Shown here: piece by piece, positions 12,128-23,655 of the stretch
How positions within the stretch are numbered: position 1 is the first letter of the stretch
Layout: the number at the start of each line of letters is the position of its first letter
NCBI GenBank assembly: GCA_037576215.1
Contig: JBANDB010000001.1
Coordinates: forward strand, 2,108,001 to 2,172,000
Reading direction: 5' to 3'
Origin: Armillaria gallica
Taxonomy: Eukaryota > Basidiomycota > Agaricomycetes > Agaricales > Physalacriaceae
DNA: 64,000 bases
Translations under genes and position numbers: made by a program
Notes under the pieces: model-generated
What the model was told of the DNA's origin: nothing
Seen by the model: only the letters and a program-made list of their open reading frames with translations
Database searches by the model: none

Positions 12128-13628
12128 CTATAGCATCTGCGCCGTCCTTCCCTCATCAAACTGATAGAACGGAAAGTCCAACAGAACAGACGATTTCAAC
12201 CATCCGGGAAGTAGTTTGTACACCGCAGGAGGTATCGGAATCAAAATCGAAGTTTCGTTCAAGTACGCCTTGTAATTATTCCACGCTTGGTTGGGGGTCG
12301 TTACTTCGGGTCCGTGGCTCATGAGGAAGAACTTCTTTGCTTGAGGCTTCTCAGCTGTCGGGATCCCAGAAGCGAACAAAAGTAAACTGGAATTCGAACG
12401 CATGTATGAGCACATGAACAACTGATGCTTATTGGTAACTTACAGCATAGTGAACAGGGGCGACACTATAGCGCCGTACTGTGCTGATTTTGCAGAAGAT
12501 GATAGTGACCCGAAAACTGTCGGAGACAGGCAAAGGATAAATATGCCCCACCAGCAAAGTATTCTGGCGCACTGTGAGTGGTAGACAGAAAGCACCACGA
12601 CATTAGGACTCACTCTCCGAAATACGGCGGGTGTCGAGACCACTTCCATAAGCCAGTCTTGTACTACATGTTAGCTGACCCTTCATATACTAAACTGTTA
12701 CTTACCGTCACTGGTTTGTCCTTAGGATTCGACTTGTTGTTCTTATATCGGAACTAACAACAGATGTTAGAATTCCAGACATGTATGATGAACATGACAT
12801 GCCTTCTGAATGTCAGCAGTAGTTTCGATGATCCAACCAACGACCCAAAGGATGATACCGATGATATCGCAAGCAGTACCAAAAGCCGGGTTTGAGCCAG
12901 ACCGCCTAGTATCGGATACGGCGGGCGAATTGAGGATCGTAAGGGGAAGGGATACAGTCCACACCTTCAACGCGACGGTAAGCTGACCACCCAGAATGCA
13001 TGGACTGAAGCTTACCCAAACTATCTGACCTAAAGCGCCGTTCAATAGCTATGCCGGAGAAAACGAGACAATGACAGACCTATCCAGAATCCTAATCGAA
13101 ACTATACGTGAATATGAGAAGAACCGGTTATATAACAACCAGCGCACCCAGAAATTTGAGGAAATGAGATCGAATGTCGTCGAAACGAGTGTCCGACCCC
13201 GTTTTGAGAACACGGTGGAGTAGAAAGCCTACAGTGATACACAGTTGGACAGGATAAAACGCCGCAATGAAGCTAGCCACCTGCGATTCGAACAGCCCAG
13301 ATCATAACGAAAATGCTCGCTATGATATTACGAGCATGGTAGGTATTTCCCATGAGCAGAGTGAGAAGGGCTGCAGGACGATGTTATTGAACAGAATCCA
13401 AAAGCGACTCTGTGGTTTCTCACCCAGAAGGAAGAAATTGGAGCCTAAAGAAAAGTGCTGTCAGAGAGGGGTCGTTGAAGCTCTCCATCGACACAGACCT
13501 CCAGTAAAGTCCGTAATCTTGTCGAACTGGAATATCCATGCTATAGCAAAGCCAGAAAGCTGGTACGCGGTGGTGACCAGTACGGTGATTGCAAGGAAGT
13601 AGTGGTCGAGGACGTATACAGGTGCCAT
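12128..13628 (-). CDS. DUF1295 / steroid 5-alpha-reductase-like membrane enzyme
   Basis: This is a predicted multi-pass membrane oxidoreductase of the DUF1295 family, related to 3-oxo-5-alpha-steroid 4-dehydrogenases; the substrate is unknown. Eleven exons (13628-13499, 13444-13424, 13370-13281, 13228-13148, 13091-13080, 13029-13016, 12964-12803, 12753-12706, 12657-12614, 12563-12444, 12386-12128) give 326 aa. Motifs appear in the expected order: MAPVYVLDHY start, FDKITDFTG, ARNIIASIFVMIWAVRIAG, TRFDDIRSHFLKFLGFW, DIIGIILWVVGWIIETTADIQK, then the C-terminal signature LWKWSRHPPYFGE, ILCWWGIF, and the end FPFYQFDEG. Exons 5 and 6 are only 12 and 14 nt. Intron 7 (12754-12802) starts with GC, not GT, after AG. 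Every exon is phase-compatible and matches family blocks, so the model is well supported despite its fragmentation. Confidence 0.88.
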
Positions 13629-13813
13629 TATGATGACGGTGGGGTGAATGAAAGGTTTATAAGCCCAGATGTTAGACAGTCATGGCGTTGGCAACGAATC
13701 GAAGGTGATGATCGTGGTTGGGTGTGAACGGGCCGGTGGGCCGCTTGTTATTATCCATCGCCTAATGTCTATTATACATAGCATATGATACAATACATCT
13801 ATAGATATTAACC

Positions 13814-15618
13814 CTACATCTCTTGTGTTTGCATCACTTCGAAATACGCCGTATACTCCTCCGGTGTCATTAATTCGTGGTCCTCTTCAGTCACCTTTGA
13901 GAAGGCAACCGGTTTACCATTGACTGCAAAGTTGAAGGTCAGGGAAAGCCCCAACTTCTTAAGAATGGAGACGACGTACCATAAACGATAGGGTCATTAT
14001 CCGCATCCATTGGCGCAGGATCGGGTCCAGCCACGTTGTTTGAGATATCGCCGTTCATGGTGTACGGCGTCGGTACCTCTTCAACCTTTGGAACTTTGAT
14101 CTTCCCAGTGACACCCTCATCCTCTCGGGACCGCGACCGTTTCCTATAATCATTCAATGAATCAAGATATTCGATATTCGGCTTCCGATCTTCCTCTTCC
14201 CCGAAGTCGTCAAAGTCCGAGCTACCGGGGGCACTCAGACCTGAAGGTGTAGCTTGCGCAGATGCAGCAGCGGACGCTGCAAGTGACGCGTAATACTGCT
14301 CGTAATCTGAAGTGAATGTTAGAGGAAAAATTTGCTTGTGGGAAAAGCTGCTCACATTCAGCTTCACGATTGATGGTCGGCTTGACGTCCTGCTCAACGC
14401 TGATGATCTCGGGCACACGATCTGGGCGCATTCCCACTACCCCTAGTCCTCGCAATATATCATCGTTTGAACTAGGCGCAGCGTTCCCGTTGGCCTCTGC
14501 TCTAGCATTCTCTTTTATGCCCAACGCGGTGAGGTCGCCCGTAATAGTACTTTTCAGATGCCATGCCGGTAGTGCGTTCTGTTGCCTCTTTGCCTCGGCT
14601 TCGGCATCCCGTTCCAGCTTTCGCGTAGCCTCGTCCTTATCTGTAGAGATGACAACGCCAATACCGTCTTCCTCCTTCTTGTTGGGATCTGAGCCAGCAA
14701 TCTTGAGACCTCCGCCCGCCTGAGTGGCTTTTTGTTTTTCTGGGTCAACGGCATTGCTCTGTACCCATGCCGCCACATCAAACCTAAGAAAAGGTCAGTC
14801 CGCAGTCAATACAGCATCATCAAGTCACGCACGCGGGCAACGTCATCGCTTCGCTCTTCTGCAGCCCAGCACGGATAAAGCGCATTTGATGATGGAACCT
14901 CAACATCCTGTCCTTGCTACCTTGCTCATGGTCGGCATCCTCATTGTCGATGACCTCCGCCTGGCAGATTTTGCAAACCATTATACCACGAGTAAAGTCC
15001 ATGAGCTGATCGGCGTCCAATGCGCTATATGACTCTTTACATTGAGGGCAAATGTACCCTTTGTTGCCGAGTTGCTGTGGCGCAGTGAGTAGACGCCCAA
15101 AACAAGTCTGAAGAACGTACATTACGAAGCTTGGAATCGATTTTGTGGTGCATCTTGGCAATCCTCCATTTCACTACGTTGCAGAAATGCTCGTAGTCTA
15201 TGTAGTAGTACTGTTTGCCGACCGCTCGTTGAGCTCCTTCCCTCAGCTCATTCTGCCTGTATCTACAGCGAACATCAGCAGCGTTCCGGACGTGACATAA
15301 ATCGACCTGAACATACACTTTGACCAGCTTGTCATTCGACAGAACAGCGACAATCTTGTTGAGCTCCTTGGATTGTAACCCCAGCCGACTTGCCAAATCG
15401 TCATCCTTGAGACTGCCCAGGAAGAACGGAGGGACAATAAGAGAAGAACACGGAAGAGATGCATGTTCAGCATCTACAGAACTCATCTGCGGTGCCAATA
15501 CTTACACTGGATGTCGAGAAAGTTGATCCATGATGATGATGTACCGAGCATCGTAAAAAGCTCGAGAGACATGTAGAACGAGGAGCCGCAAGGCTTCTTG
15601 ATCCTCTTTAGTAGCCAT
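13814..15618 (-). CDS. TFA1: Transcription initiation factor IIE subunit alpha
   Basis: This encodes the large subunit of TFIIE, which recruits and stimulates TFIIH at RNA polymerase II promoters. Seven exons (15618-15506, 15412-15317, 15262-15121, 15074-14833, 14783-14356, 14306-13980, 13923-13814) give 485 aa. Residues about 1-100 form the winged-helix N-terminal domain (LVLHVSRAFYDARYIIIMDQL, then DDDLASRLGLQSKELN). The zinc ribbon follows (YICPQC ... GIMVCKICQ, four cysteines). The rest is an acidic and low-complexity C-terminal half with a short conserved tail (VTEEDHELMTPEEYTAYFEV). The acceptor at 15263 was chosen because it restores VYRQNELREG. The start ATG opens directly on the conserved domain. 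Six introns of 46-93 nt are all GT-AG. Confidence 0.92.
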
Positions 15619-16069
15619 GCTATCGCCCGCCGAGGGCCTATAAGGCCTTGGATCCAGAAACGCGGTACAGTTCACGGACGAGCGTAGGTGAAGGTGGTGG
15701 TGCAGAGAAAGAGCAGACACCGTCACATTCAGGCGTGACATGTGTTATTTGCTTGAGGCCCTTTGCTTGCTTTGCTTAGGTCGGTCTTGTCAGCCTGCCT
15801 CTTCCGGCCTAAACTTTGACAATGACGAAGGGCTCGCGATATCACTGTTGTCGCAGATCTTTCCTTGCTCAGTGATGGCTACGCTAGTCCATATCCCTGT
15901 TCCATCCGGCCGGTACCACCAAGGTCATCGAGAATGGCTCCCAACGCTCGCAGATCTAGCAGGCAGTCCTACAGGCACCTCTTCGTGCTCTTTGACTGAA
16001 AATGATACCGTCACCCTCTCCGCCGTGCCTTCCAGGCGCTTTTCTCAGTTATGTGGCTGCAGAGACTAG
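15619..16069. other. Region between TFA1 and the SDR-like gene
   Basis: About 450 nt between divergent genes, presumably holding both promoters. A plus-strand ORF (15740-16069) could contain a missing first exon of the SDR-like gene, but nothing in it is recognisable. Confidence 0.35.
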
Positions 16070-17732
16070 ATGACAAGGACAATGTTGAGCACCGCGCTCT
16101 CTTTTACCTCCAAGTTGGCTGCTCGTGCCGGTCTTTCCAGTTCATCGTGCGCCCCCTTTTTCCTGGTCTTCCCTGCTTTACTAAACTTTTTCTTCCCTGT
16201 CCCGTTCTCGTTTCCTGTGTTTGCGTGCCCTTGTGTTCCCGTGCAAGCAATAAACTCTGCGTACTTTCCTAAAAATTATGTTCCACACATCGTCACCGCA
16301 GCCGCATCGCTAGTCCTGATCCGTGCTTTTTCTCAAGGGCGTACTACGAATCGCGACCGGAACCTTCACGCAAGGACGGTACTGGTGACAGTGCGTTATG
16401 TCTTCTTCGAATAAGATTGTGCACTCACTTTGAATAGGGAGGTTTCACATCGCTAGGCTTGACTCTTTTGCGCGAGGAGCCCACATCATTGCTCTGACCT
16501 CAGAACCAGTAGAATCAGCAGAGGTCACCATTCTCATTGGACTGCTACGGACGTCAACCGACAACGAAAATATATATGCAGAGCAGTGTGACCTATCTTC
16601 TCCTTCATCCATCCATGCGTTCTGTACGCGTTTCATGGCAGGGCAAGACCAGCGGCTAGATGCGCTACTCTTCGCTCATGAATACCAACATTTGGGCTCA
16701 TTCGAATTTCTATCCCCGCCTACCGTCGAATTGCAGAAAGAACGCGAAACGAGGTCACTGGCGACATTCCTTCTGATTACCTTGCTCCTTCCTGCGCTTC
16801 TAGTCGCACCCGTCGAGCGAGACATTCGCATAATCAATGTTGTCAACCGGTTCTACGCTGTCGCGGGAAACAGCACATTCTCGGCTCCTTTCTCATATTT
16901 CGCGCCTTCACCTCCAAGAGCCCAAAAATCAATATTCCTCGCCGAGGGTACTCGTGCTTCGAAGACTTGCATTCTCACGCGCCATATACAGCGGGTTTTG
17001 GATGCCCTCCCTTCCGCGCAAGTTCCCAAGACAGATGCAAATAGTAGTTCAATACCAGTAATCGACGCCAAGACTCAGAAATCGAATATCGTTGCTGTCA
17101 GCGTCTCTCCCGGCATCAGCGGAGTGGATACTGTCGCGCCTCTTCTTTATGCCGATTGGACAGGAAGATTTGGCTGGTCTTACCTGGGCGTTGTCTTGTG
17201 AGTGATCTTACAAGGCTTTATTCCTTCTCTAACCTGAGCAAGGTATCTCCTCCTTCAACCAATACTTCGTCTTATTTTCAAATCACCAATATCCGCTATA
17301 CAATCTGTTTTACATGTCTTATTTATCCCTACGCCTTTCAAGATTATTTCCAGGGCAAAACAGCCTAAAGACAAATCCGATTCGGTGATCGAAAACTCAG
17401 TCACAGGGATGCCTGAAGAGATACTCAAACCGGGATCTCTGTATGCCGAGTTTGCAGTTGTGCCGCTCAAGGTGCCATCCATAGACTTTCCACTCCCGCC
17501 TGCCAAGGAACAGAGTGCTAAAGGAAAGGGAAAGGCCAATCCCGAGGAAGAGATGCTGGAACTCCCTGATGATGGCGAACTTGGGGGAGAGGCAACAGGC
17601 AGAGCCGTATGGGAGGCTTATGAGGCGGCCGTGAAGGCATGGCAAGATGCTGAACCCAAGAAACCGGCGAAGCAGGACGATGAGAAGCCCGGTACTAGTG
17701 GGGTTGCTGAAATGGGGTCAGAGGGTAGTTGA
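16070..17732 (+). CDS. SDR-like NAD(P)-binding protein with apparent frameshift
   Basis: This looks like a short-chain dehydrogenase/reductase-type protein of a fungal subgroup whose role I cannot name. The tentative first exon ends at 16390 with RTVLVT. After a 47-nt intron (16391-16437) it continues as GGFTSLGL, together resembling the Rossmann TGxxxGxG motif. Just after this the frame changes: the open frame from about 16465 onward reads RGAHIIALTSEPV and runs through 16635 to 17197. The frames differ by two bases near 16455-16466, so the gene is either damaged or misread there. A 45-nt intron (17198-17242) leads to the last exon, 17243-17732, with the membrane-associating stretch LLLQPILRLIFKSP and a Lys/Glu-rich tail. 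The N-terminal start at 16070 is uncertain. No catalytic YxxxK was seen. Confidence 0.6.
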
Positions 17733-19154
17733 TCGCGTAGGCTCTTTCGATTATTTATTTCTACGCTATTTCAACCTTGTGGGTGCATATAGGCGCAATA
17801 TTCGAGTCTGTCACGCATAACATTACTGTCACCGGAGTGCAACCGAGAAGCTGAATATATCGGCTAACGTCCATTTTCTTCCTTCACATAAGTACCCTAG
17901 AAGATTCAATCGGCTGGGAGCGCCATTCTCCCAGAGAATCACGGGCTGATATCAGCTTATTTTCGAATCGACGATCAGGCCTTCAAGTCCATTCGCATCA
18001 AAGCCGAGCTCTTCTCAAGGCGGGAACCCTCCAAGCATCGCCCATTTCGGAGCAATTTGTCGACGAAGTACAAAAGAAGCCCACATTAGCAGTGATATCG
18101 AAGTGGTTCTCAGGGATATCGAACTCCTTCACCGGAGAAGGTATCAGTGTATCCCAATGGGCCGCAGGATCACTCCGGTCAGCGAGCCATTTCGGAACGT
18201 CAGCGACACTCTCGAGATTCAAGCCTTCACCGGTCACCTTGGAGGACTGACAGGACAACAGGACGACATATTCTATATGTCGTCCGAGCGGTCATTGTGA
18301 CGATTCTTGGTCCTTGCTGCGTTGCAGATCCGTCGGGTAAGAACAACGACGATCGACTTCGATACTACTACGACGATATCATCGGAAAATCTTGGTCGAA
18401 GCATTTGGGCAATGCTTCTGTGCGTTTCATTTCTTAAAAAAACTTCGGCGACGTCAAATATTTTCATACAGTGAAATCATTTGGTCATTTGGTCATTTGT
18501 GATTCTAATTATCGACGTCTGGATCAATACCTGGAAAGACCACTGTACAACGCTTTTTGCTGGAACCCTGCGTGCTAAGCTACCCAGATAAACAACAGTC
18601 CGTATATATATCGTCCCCTCCACAATTCAACGGATCATACATTAGGTATACCAAAAAGATGAAGCCCTTTATCGATAAGCTTCTGCCGAATACTTGGAGC
18701 CATACATCGCCTCCAGGAAGATCACAGGCTCTCCATAATATCGAAGAGAATTGGAAAACAACTCGCGGTAAGCGCCTTGTCGGTGAGTCGAATGTCCCTC
18801 GTTGATCACTGACAGTCTTCGTTATTGAGTAATAATTGTGAAGGCAGTGCCTACCTAACAGGAGCCTAGTAAAGAGTATTATATTGCATGGATACAATTA
18901 TAAAATAAACTACGATGTTCCTGGCCCCACTCCGACAAGGTTTACACCAGAATCAGAGATACGGATCGGCGCAACTGCAACAACATACACTACACATGAT
19001 ACATAGGCAGGCATTCTCAAGCACTCTGAGAGGGAGCGTTTCTAATCGCTCGTTTCCACATCTCCCAGTATTGTTTCGTATGTGAACACGCTGGTGTCGT
19101 CTCGAGGGTGTGAAATGCAGCAGGAAGTAGTTTCTCTAACGCCTAGAATATCTA
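17733..19154. other. Gene-poor stretch
   Basis: About 1.4 kb with no supported gene. A minus-strand ORF at 17998-18258 has a protein-like composition (GLNLESVADVPKWLADRSD) reminiscent of a hydrolase C-terminus, but no neighbouring exons could be found, so it may be a gene fragment. Confidence 0.4.
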
Positions 19155-20497
19155 TTAGGATGCTAACGAAGTGTACTGGCCACCATTTTGACGAACCTTA
19201 ATCCTAGCTTCCCAAGGAGGATGAGTGTCCTCCCTCTTCATGTTCTTGAAAAGCCTGCCGGACTGATGCTCCCTAGTTTCTATGAGCTCCTTGAGAGATA
19301 AATCCATATCATGGAGCTGTTCGATTGTTCTGTAAGTCAAAGTCTGTCAGTCTGGATTCAGTACATCGGTCTCTCAACATACGTGATAGCCGCAGTTGGA
19401 TTATAACAGGCGCGAGACATGAAAAGAAGGCCTAGAGAATCGGCTGAAGATAATTTGTCAGGTATTGGAATGTCATGATTAAGATATCGGATACTAACCC
19501 TCATATTCGTGCCATTGGAAAATTCTCGATAAAACCAGGCCAAAAAACCCCTCGATAGGTTAATTTGGAGAAGACTGTTTTTCTCCAAAGCATGCTCGGC
19601 GACTGGAAGGAAAACAGACTCAATTAAAATGACCGATGCGAGTGACAGGACTTACCCTCATGGGCGATTTCTGTACTGATTCCATTAAAACGAAAACACG
19701 GCCGTCTAAAATAGCAAAACTCACCGTGAGCAAGACACGAAGCTATCATGTCGGTGTTTCGTAAAAGGTTGAACATACTCGCAGTGATCGTGATGACTCT
19801 AGTCCCTGGTATTCTCAGACACTTACGAGCTCTTGAGGGAAGTTAACGTACCTGACAGCACACAGGCATTAGGTAAAGGCCCGTCAAGTACATACAACCG
19901 CCATTCGCGATCTTCAAGGAGGTTCTCATCCTCGCTGTCTTTGATAGTGTGTCTAGGTCCAAGACGGCCAAGATCAGAGGTGGATAGAATACGAGACACA
20001 ATATCTGAGCCGAGTTTGGACAACGGATGATTGGGAGGAAGGATCTTCGTGCGCGAGGTTGGTTCCGTATAGGACAAGAGTTCTTCTCGGGCTGACTGGA
20101 TAAGCTGGAGGCGCGTGGGTCACTTATCTGTAAGCAATCTTCTCTTGTCGCTTGCTTACCTTAGCCTGAATTTCCTTTCTTCTCGCGACCTTTCTACGCT
20201 TTCGGCCCGTGATAGGAACCTCTTCCCAGCTACGACAACACAGTCAGAGCTGCACCGTTAACGACACTCCAGATCATACTTCTCCGGCTTGGTAGTTTCA
20301 CTGTACGCTGTATATATGATTCCAATGGTGGTTATCATTGCGACAGGCAACATCCATCTTCGTGTCCTTGCGATACCAGCCTTGGGCGTCGAGATAGTGT
20401 GCAGGCCACGGCCACGTCCGACGGTTAGGTATCCCAACGCATTTGAGTGCCGACAAGAAATAAGAGGCGCAATGTTGAATGGCCTAGGGCGTAGCAT
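19155..20497 (-). CDS. OMA1-like mitochondrial M48 metallopeptidase, active site altered
   Basis: Homolog of Oma1, the inner-membrane zinc peptidase of mitochondrial stress responses. Eight exons (20497-20268, 20229-20160, 20104-19852, 19805-19725, 19670-19656, 19602-19495, 19443-19383, 19329-19155) give 330 aa, similar to yeast Oma1. It has a basic, serine-containing presequence and one membrane segment (about 50-66, LPVAMITTIGIIYTAY). The family block WRLYVLDGPLPNACVLSG comes next. The zinc motif HEIAHE (residues 211-216) is assembled from exon 4, a 15-nt exon 5 and exon 6, and SLGLLFMSRACYNPTAAI follows. The acidic residue that should precede this block (EAD in OMA1) reads VTD (residues 252-254), or SAD if the 51-nt intron 19444-19494 is retained. 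Either way the third zinc ligand is missing. It may be a non-catalytic or divergent paralog. Confidence 0.8.
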
Positions 20498-20725
20498 AAG
20501 AGCAAGGCGACAAGGCCGGCGGCAAGTTCTTTGAGTGAACGCCCCGACATGCCGAAGCTATGTTGGATCACGCCGAATTGCCATATCTCGGCACAGACGG
20601 CAAGACCACGGTCACGTTTATTTGGTACTAAATGTTCCCCTATTTCAATTTGAATCTCTTCGAATTCCATCACCACTTGCCCAGGCAACATATACTACAC
20701 AGTAGCAGCTGTCCCTAACCGCACC
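20498..20725. promoter_or_regulatory. Divergent promoter between OMA1-like and Fic genes
   Basis: The two start codons are 228 nt apart on opposite strands, so both promoters must lie here or overlap the neighbouring leaders. No TATA box or known fungal motif stands out. Confidence 0.4.
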
Positions 20726-22714
20726 ATGTCCATGCAGACCTTCGCGTTTGTCTCCGACTTTTCTCTGGGAATCCCGGTCACCGAGTCGGAGCATCCACCC
20801 GATCTCAACAAAGTTTGGACAGGGAGCGACTTTCTAAACACAGACACCGTTGTCGCTACGACTGTGTATCGCAGATTCTATCTGTACTATCGGGAACTCA
20901 GTAATCAAGCTCTAAGGCAGCGTACAATGCTTCCTGGGTATATGCAAGGGGAAGATTCTCGTCTTGCTGTGATATTCTCTGGAGCCGCAAAGATCTATGC
21001 TGAAAATATCAGGTCGGACATGCCTGATCCGCGCATCGCGATGCAGTTTTCAGAGCTCTTGTTCTTTATGGCATCGCCTGCAGCAGCACTGGAGGTTGCG
21101 ACTGAACTGGAGAAGCGTATGCCAATACCGTGTCCCTATCTTCAGGAGTACATCCAGGATCTCCAAAAGATTATCTCAGACACACTCAGACAGACGCAAC
21201 TCGGTGAGTTGTACTACCAGCACTCACGCTTTTCCTATTCACTGATGGGTCGCGCGCAGATATACAGGATGGCCAGTCAAAAGGGACTATTCACTTCGTC
21301 TATGTTCCAGGCTGCATCGAAGGGATACCACTACAACACCCGCCGCTGCACTTTCTCTTTCCAAACACGAAGGAACGGGTAGTTTCTGATGCTGAGGCCG
21401 AACGACTATTGAGGTCCATCTCTGTCAATACAAATCTTATCGAGGGCGTTTTCAGCTTACCCGCCAACGTCACTCGTAAACTTATTCTCGACGGTTCCTT
21501 ACAGCTTCCTCGCCCGTTTGATCTCACTTTTGTTGCATCCGTCCTGAGAGACTCTAGGGAGGCTATCGGTTTAACTCTGGATCACAGTCAAGAAGAGTTC
21601 TCAGTTGACCTGGTGCAGGAGGTGCACAGAATGTTCACAAGGAATGCTTGTATCTCGTTGAGTCATATGCAACCTATTCTGATCAAGATGCATCACTTTC
21701 CCCCTGGACGATTTAAACATGCCTACAACACTGTCATGACCCGCGATGGCAAGATCCACGTCTTTTGTCCTCCGCAGGACGTCGAGTCTGAGATCGTAGA
21801 GATATTTCGCCAACTCAATGTCCGTTCTTCAGTTTTCAAAGGCTTCTGGTTTAACCAAGGGCATGAATATCTAGGAATATCTACCTCAGGTTCGCCCGGA
21901 CACTGAAGACGTCTTCTGGCTCTCCGCGTGGTTCCATCATCGCTTCGTCAATATCCATCCGTTCCAGGTGAGCTTAGCCTTCTTCTCATACAGAAGAGAT
22001 ATTGACTTTATAGGACGGAAATGGACGAGTAACCAGAGCATTAGTTTCTGCCATCCTGGGACGTTTTGGCTTCCTACCATTCCATGTTTCGACAGAAGAC
22101 AAAGAATCATATCTAGATGCATTGTCACAGGTAAGCCTAGCGTCGCATAAATACTTTCTATATACTTAATGATAATAGGCCGACCACGGAAATCTCCATC
22201 CTTTAGCTAACTTTTTCGTGCGCCAGCAACTCTTGGCCCATCTTACCGCCAAATACGATCCTGCAGCCGAGCGAGGTCCTCTGACACAGTTCCGGCAAAA
22301 TATACTGCACTGGGTGGATAATGAGTTGCCAGAGGCGCTGTCAAGGCTGGCAGGTACGTACCATCGAGTAGTACAGAAGGTGCAGGAAGTACCGGAAATC
22401 CAGCTGGTGAGTTCGTTTTATTCTCACCGGAAGCGAGCAGGGGTTAAGGATTGGAAATGACGCAGGTGCTTCATGATCCACGCCGACTGGAAATCAGTCA
22501 GAGTTCAGGCGAAAGCCAAACATACTTCCTCGAGTACGGCTCTTTGTGGCCCCTTACTACGGACGTCTTTGCTGCATTTTTGACGGAAGGCAGGAAAGGA
22601 GGAGTAACAAAGATCTGTGCTGTAACGGCCATTTGGTTTTCAGAAGGACAAAGCATTTGGGAGCAGCGACTGCACTCGTTCCTAAATACAGAGGTTGCGA
22701 GTTTTATTATGTAG
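20726..22714 (+). CDS. Fic-domain protein (predicted AMP-transferase), 3' end altered
   Basis: Fic proteins transfer AMP or another nucleotide part to hydroxyl groups of target proteins. Six exons (20726-21203, 21260-21819, 21890-21967, 22014-22130, 22179-22406, 22466-22714) give 569 aa. The catalytic loop HPFQDGNGRVTR (from residue 369) is split by the intron 21968-22013 and has all the expected residues: His, Asp/Glu, Gly-Asn-Gly-Arg and the last Arg. An inhibitory-helix motif of the type (S/T)xxxEG occurs upstream as TNLIEG (residues 217-222), so the enzyme should be auto-inhibited. The N-terminal half is helical and unassigned. The intron 21820-21889 is the least certain splice. The last exon runs from its own sequence (to about 22525) straight into the inverted duplication, so the final ~60 residues are antisense to arm B and not native. 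Confidence 0.82.
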
Positions 22715-22831
22715 GAAATGGGTATTTGTTCCAGCAGAAATGCCAGACGGGTCCAAATAACGAAAAACGAAAAGCACCGAAACAAATACACGATAGCAAA
22801 GCGACAGCGAGCACAACCGAAAGGAGAACAA

Positions 22832-23488
22832 TCATAGACCAAGACCAGTAAGTGCAGCCAGAGCAGTCTTCATACGACAGACGAATTCATTGAGCCGTTC
22901 CCGCGTTTGCTCTGTAAAAAGGACGTGTCAGCGACGCACGACTTTGAGAGAAGATGTAAGCAAGAAATTTGATATATCATAATAGAATACTCTTACCAAA
23001 GATAACGGAAGGAAGGGACGACAGAGAGATCGGGGACGTCCCTTGCTCCTTCTCGACCTCCATGACTTGGGATATCTTCTTTTCAAACTTCTGCACCGCG
23101 ACTTGACTTTCGTGTTTGGGGCGCGCCGATGCCCAGGCGTGCGTTTCGAGGACCACGTCTAGCAACATCGCGCTAAGTTCTGTCGCGTATGTCGTATGTG
23201 TATAAGCATATATGCGCGTCAAATCAATGACAAACCTTGAGAAAACGCGACATCTCGCGCAGATTCTTCTTCAAATGGCTTTACTACAATTGAATGGTGG
23301 TCAAACGATGGGAACGTCTGTCCGATGATTTCTGTCAGAGGACGGTCGCGGTGTTGCTGTTGGCTGGACTTGGACGTTCCGTCTCGAGGGGTGGAGGAGA
23401 TAGAGGATGCGTCGCCTGCATCGTGGGTCTTTACTTGGTTCGACGTCGCTGTCGTCGTCGTAGCCGATGCTTTTGACGGGGCAGACAT
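22832..23488 (-). CDS. Uncharacterised 171-aa protein, arm B copy
   Basis: Second copy of the gene at 5613-6271. Exons 23488-23236, 23179-22997 and 22911-22832 have the same lengths as in arm A (253, 183 and 80 nt) and give 171 aa. Introns are 56 and 85 nt. Differences from arm A lie mostly in the low-complexity N-terminus (for example HDAGDASSIS against HNAGDTSSVS) and include compensating small changes that keep the length. The C-terminal exon (EQTRERLNEF) appears unchanged. The function is unknown. Keeping both copies open across three exons suggests that the duplication is recent or that the protein is under selection. Confidence 0.75.
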
Positions 23489-23655
23489 GATAGCGGAAGG
23501 GAAAGAGATGTGCCGGTAAGGGCGGGTCATCCTATTTGGGTGAAATTGTCAACACAACCAATTATAATCAGTATATAAAAACGCGCCGCCTCCTAAGTAA
23601 TTCTTTTCCTTACTCCAGTTGACTCAATACTGCAATGCTCGCTTCGCACAGGACA

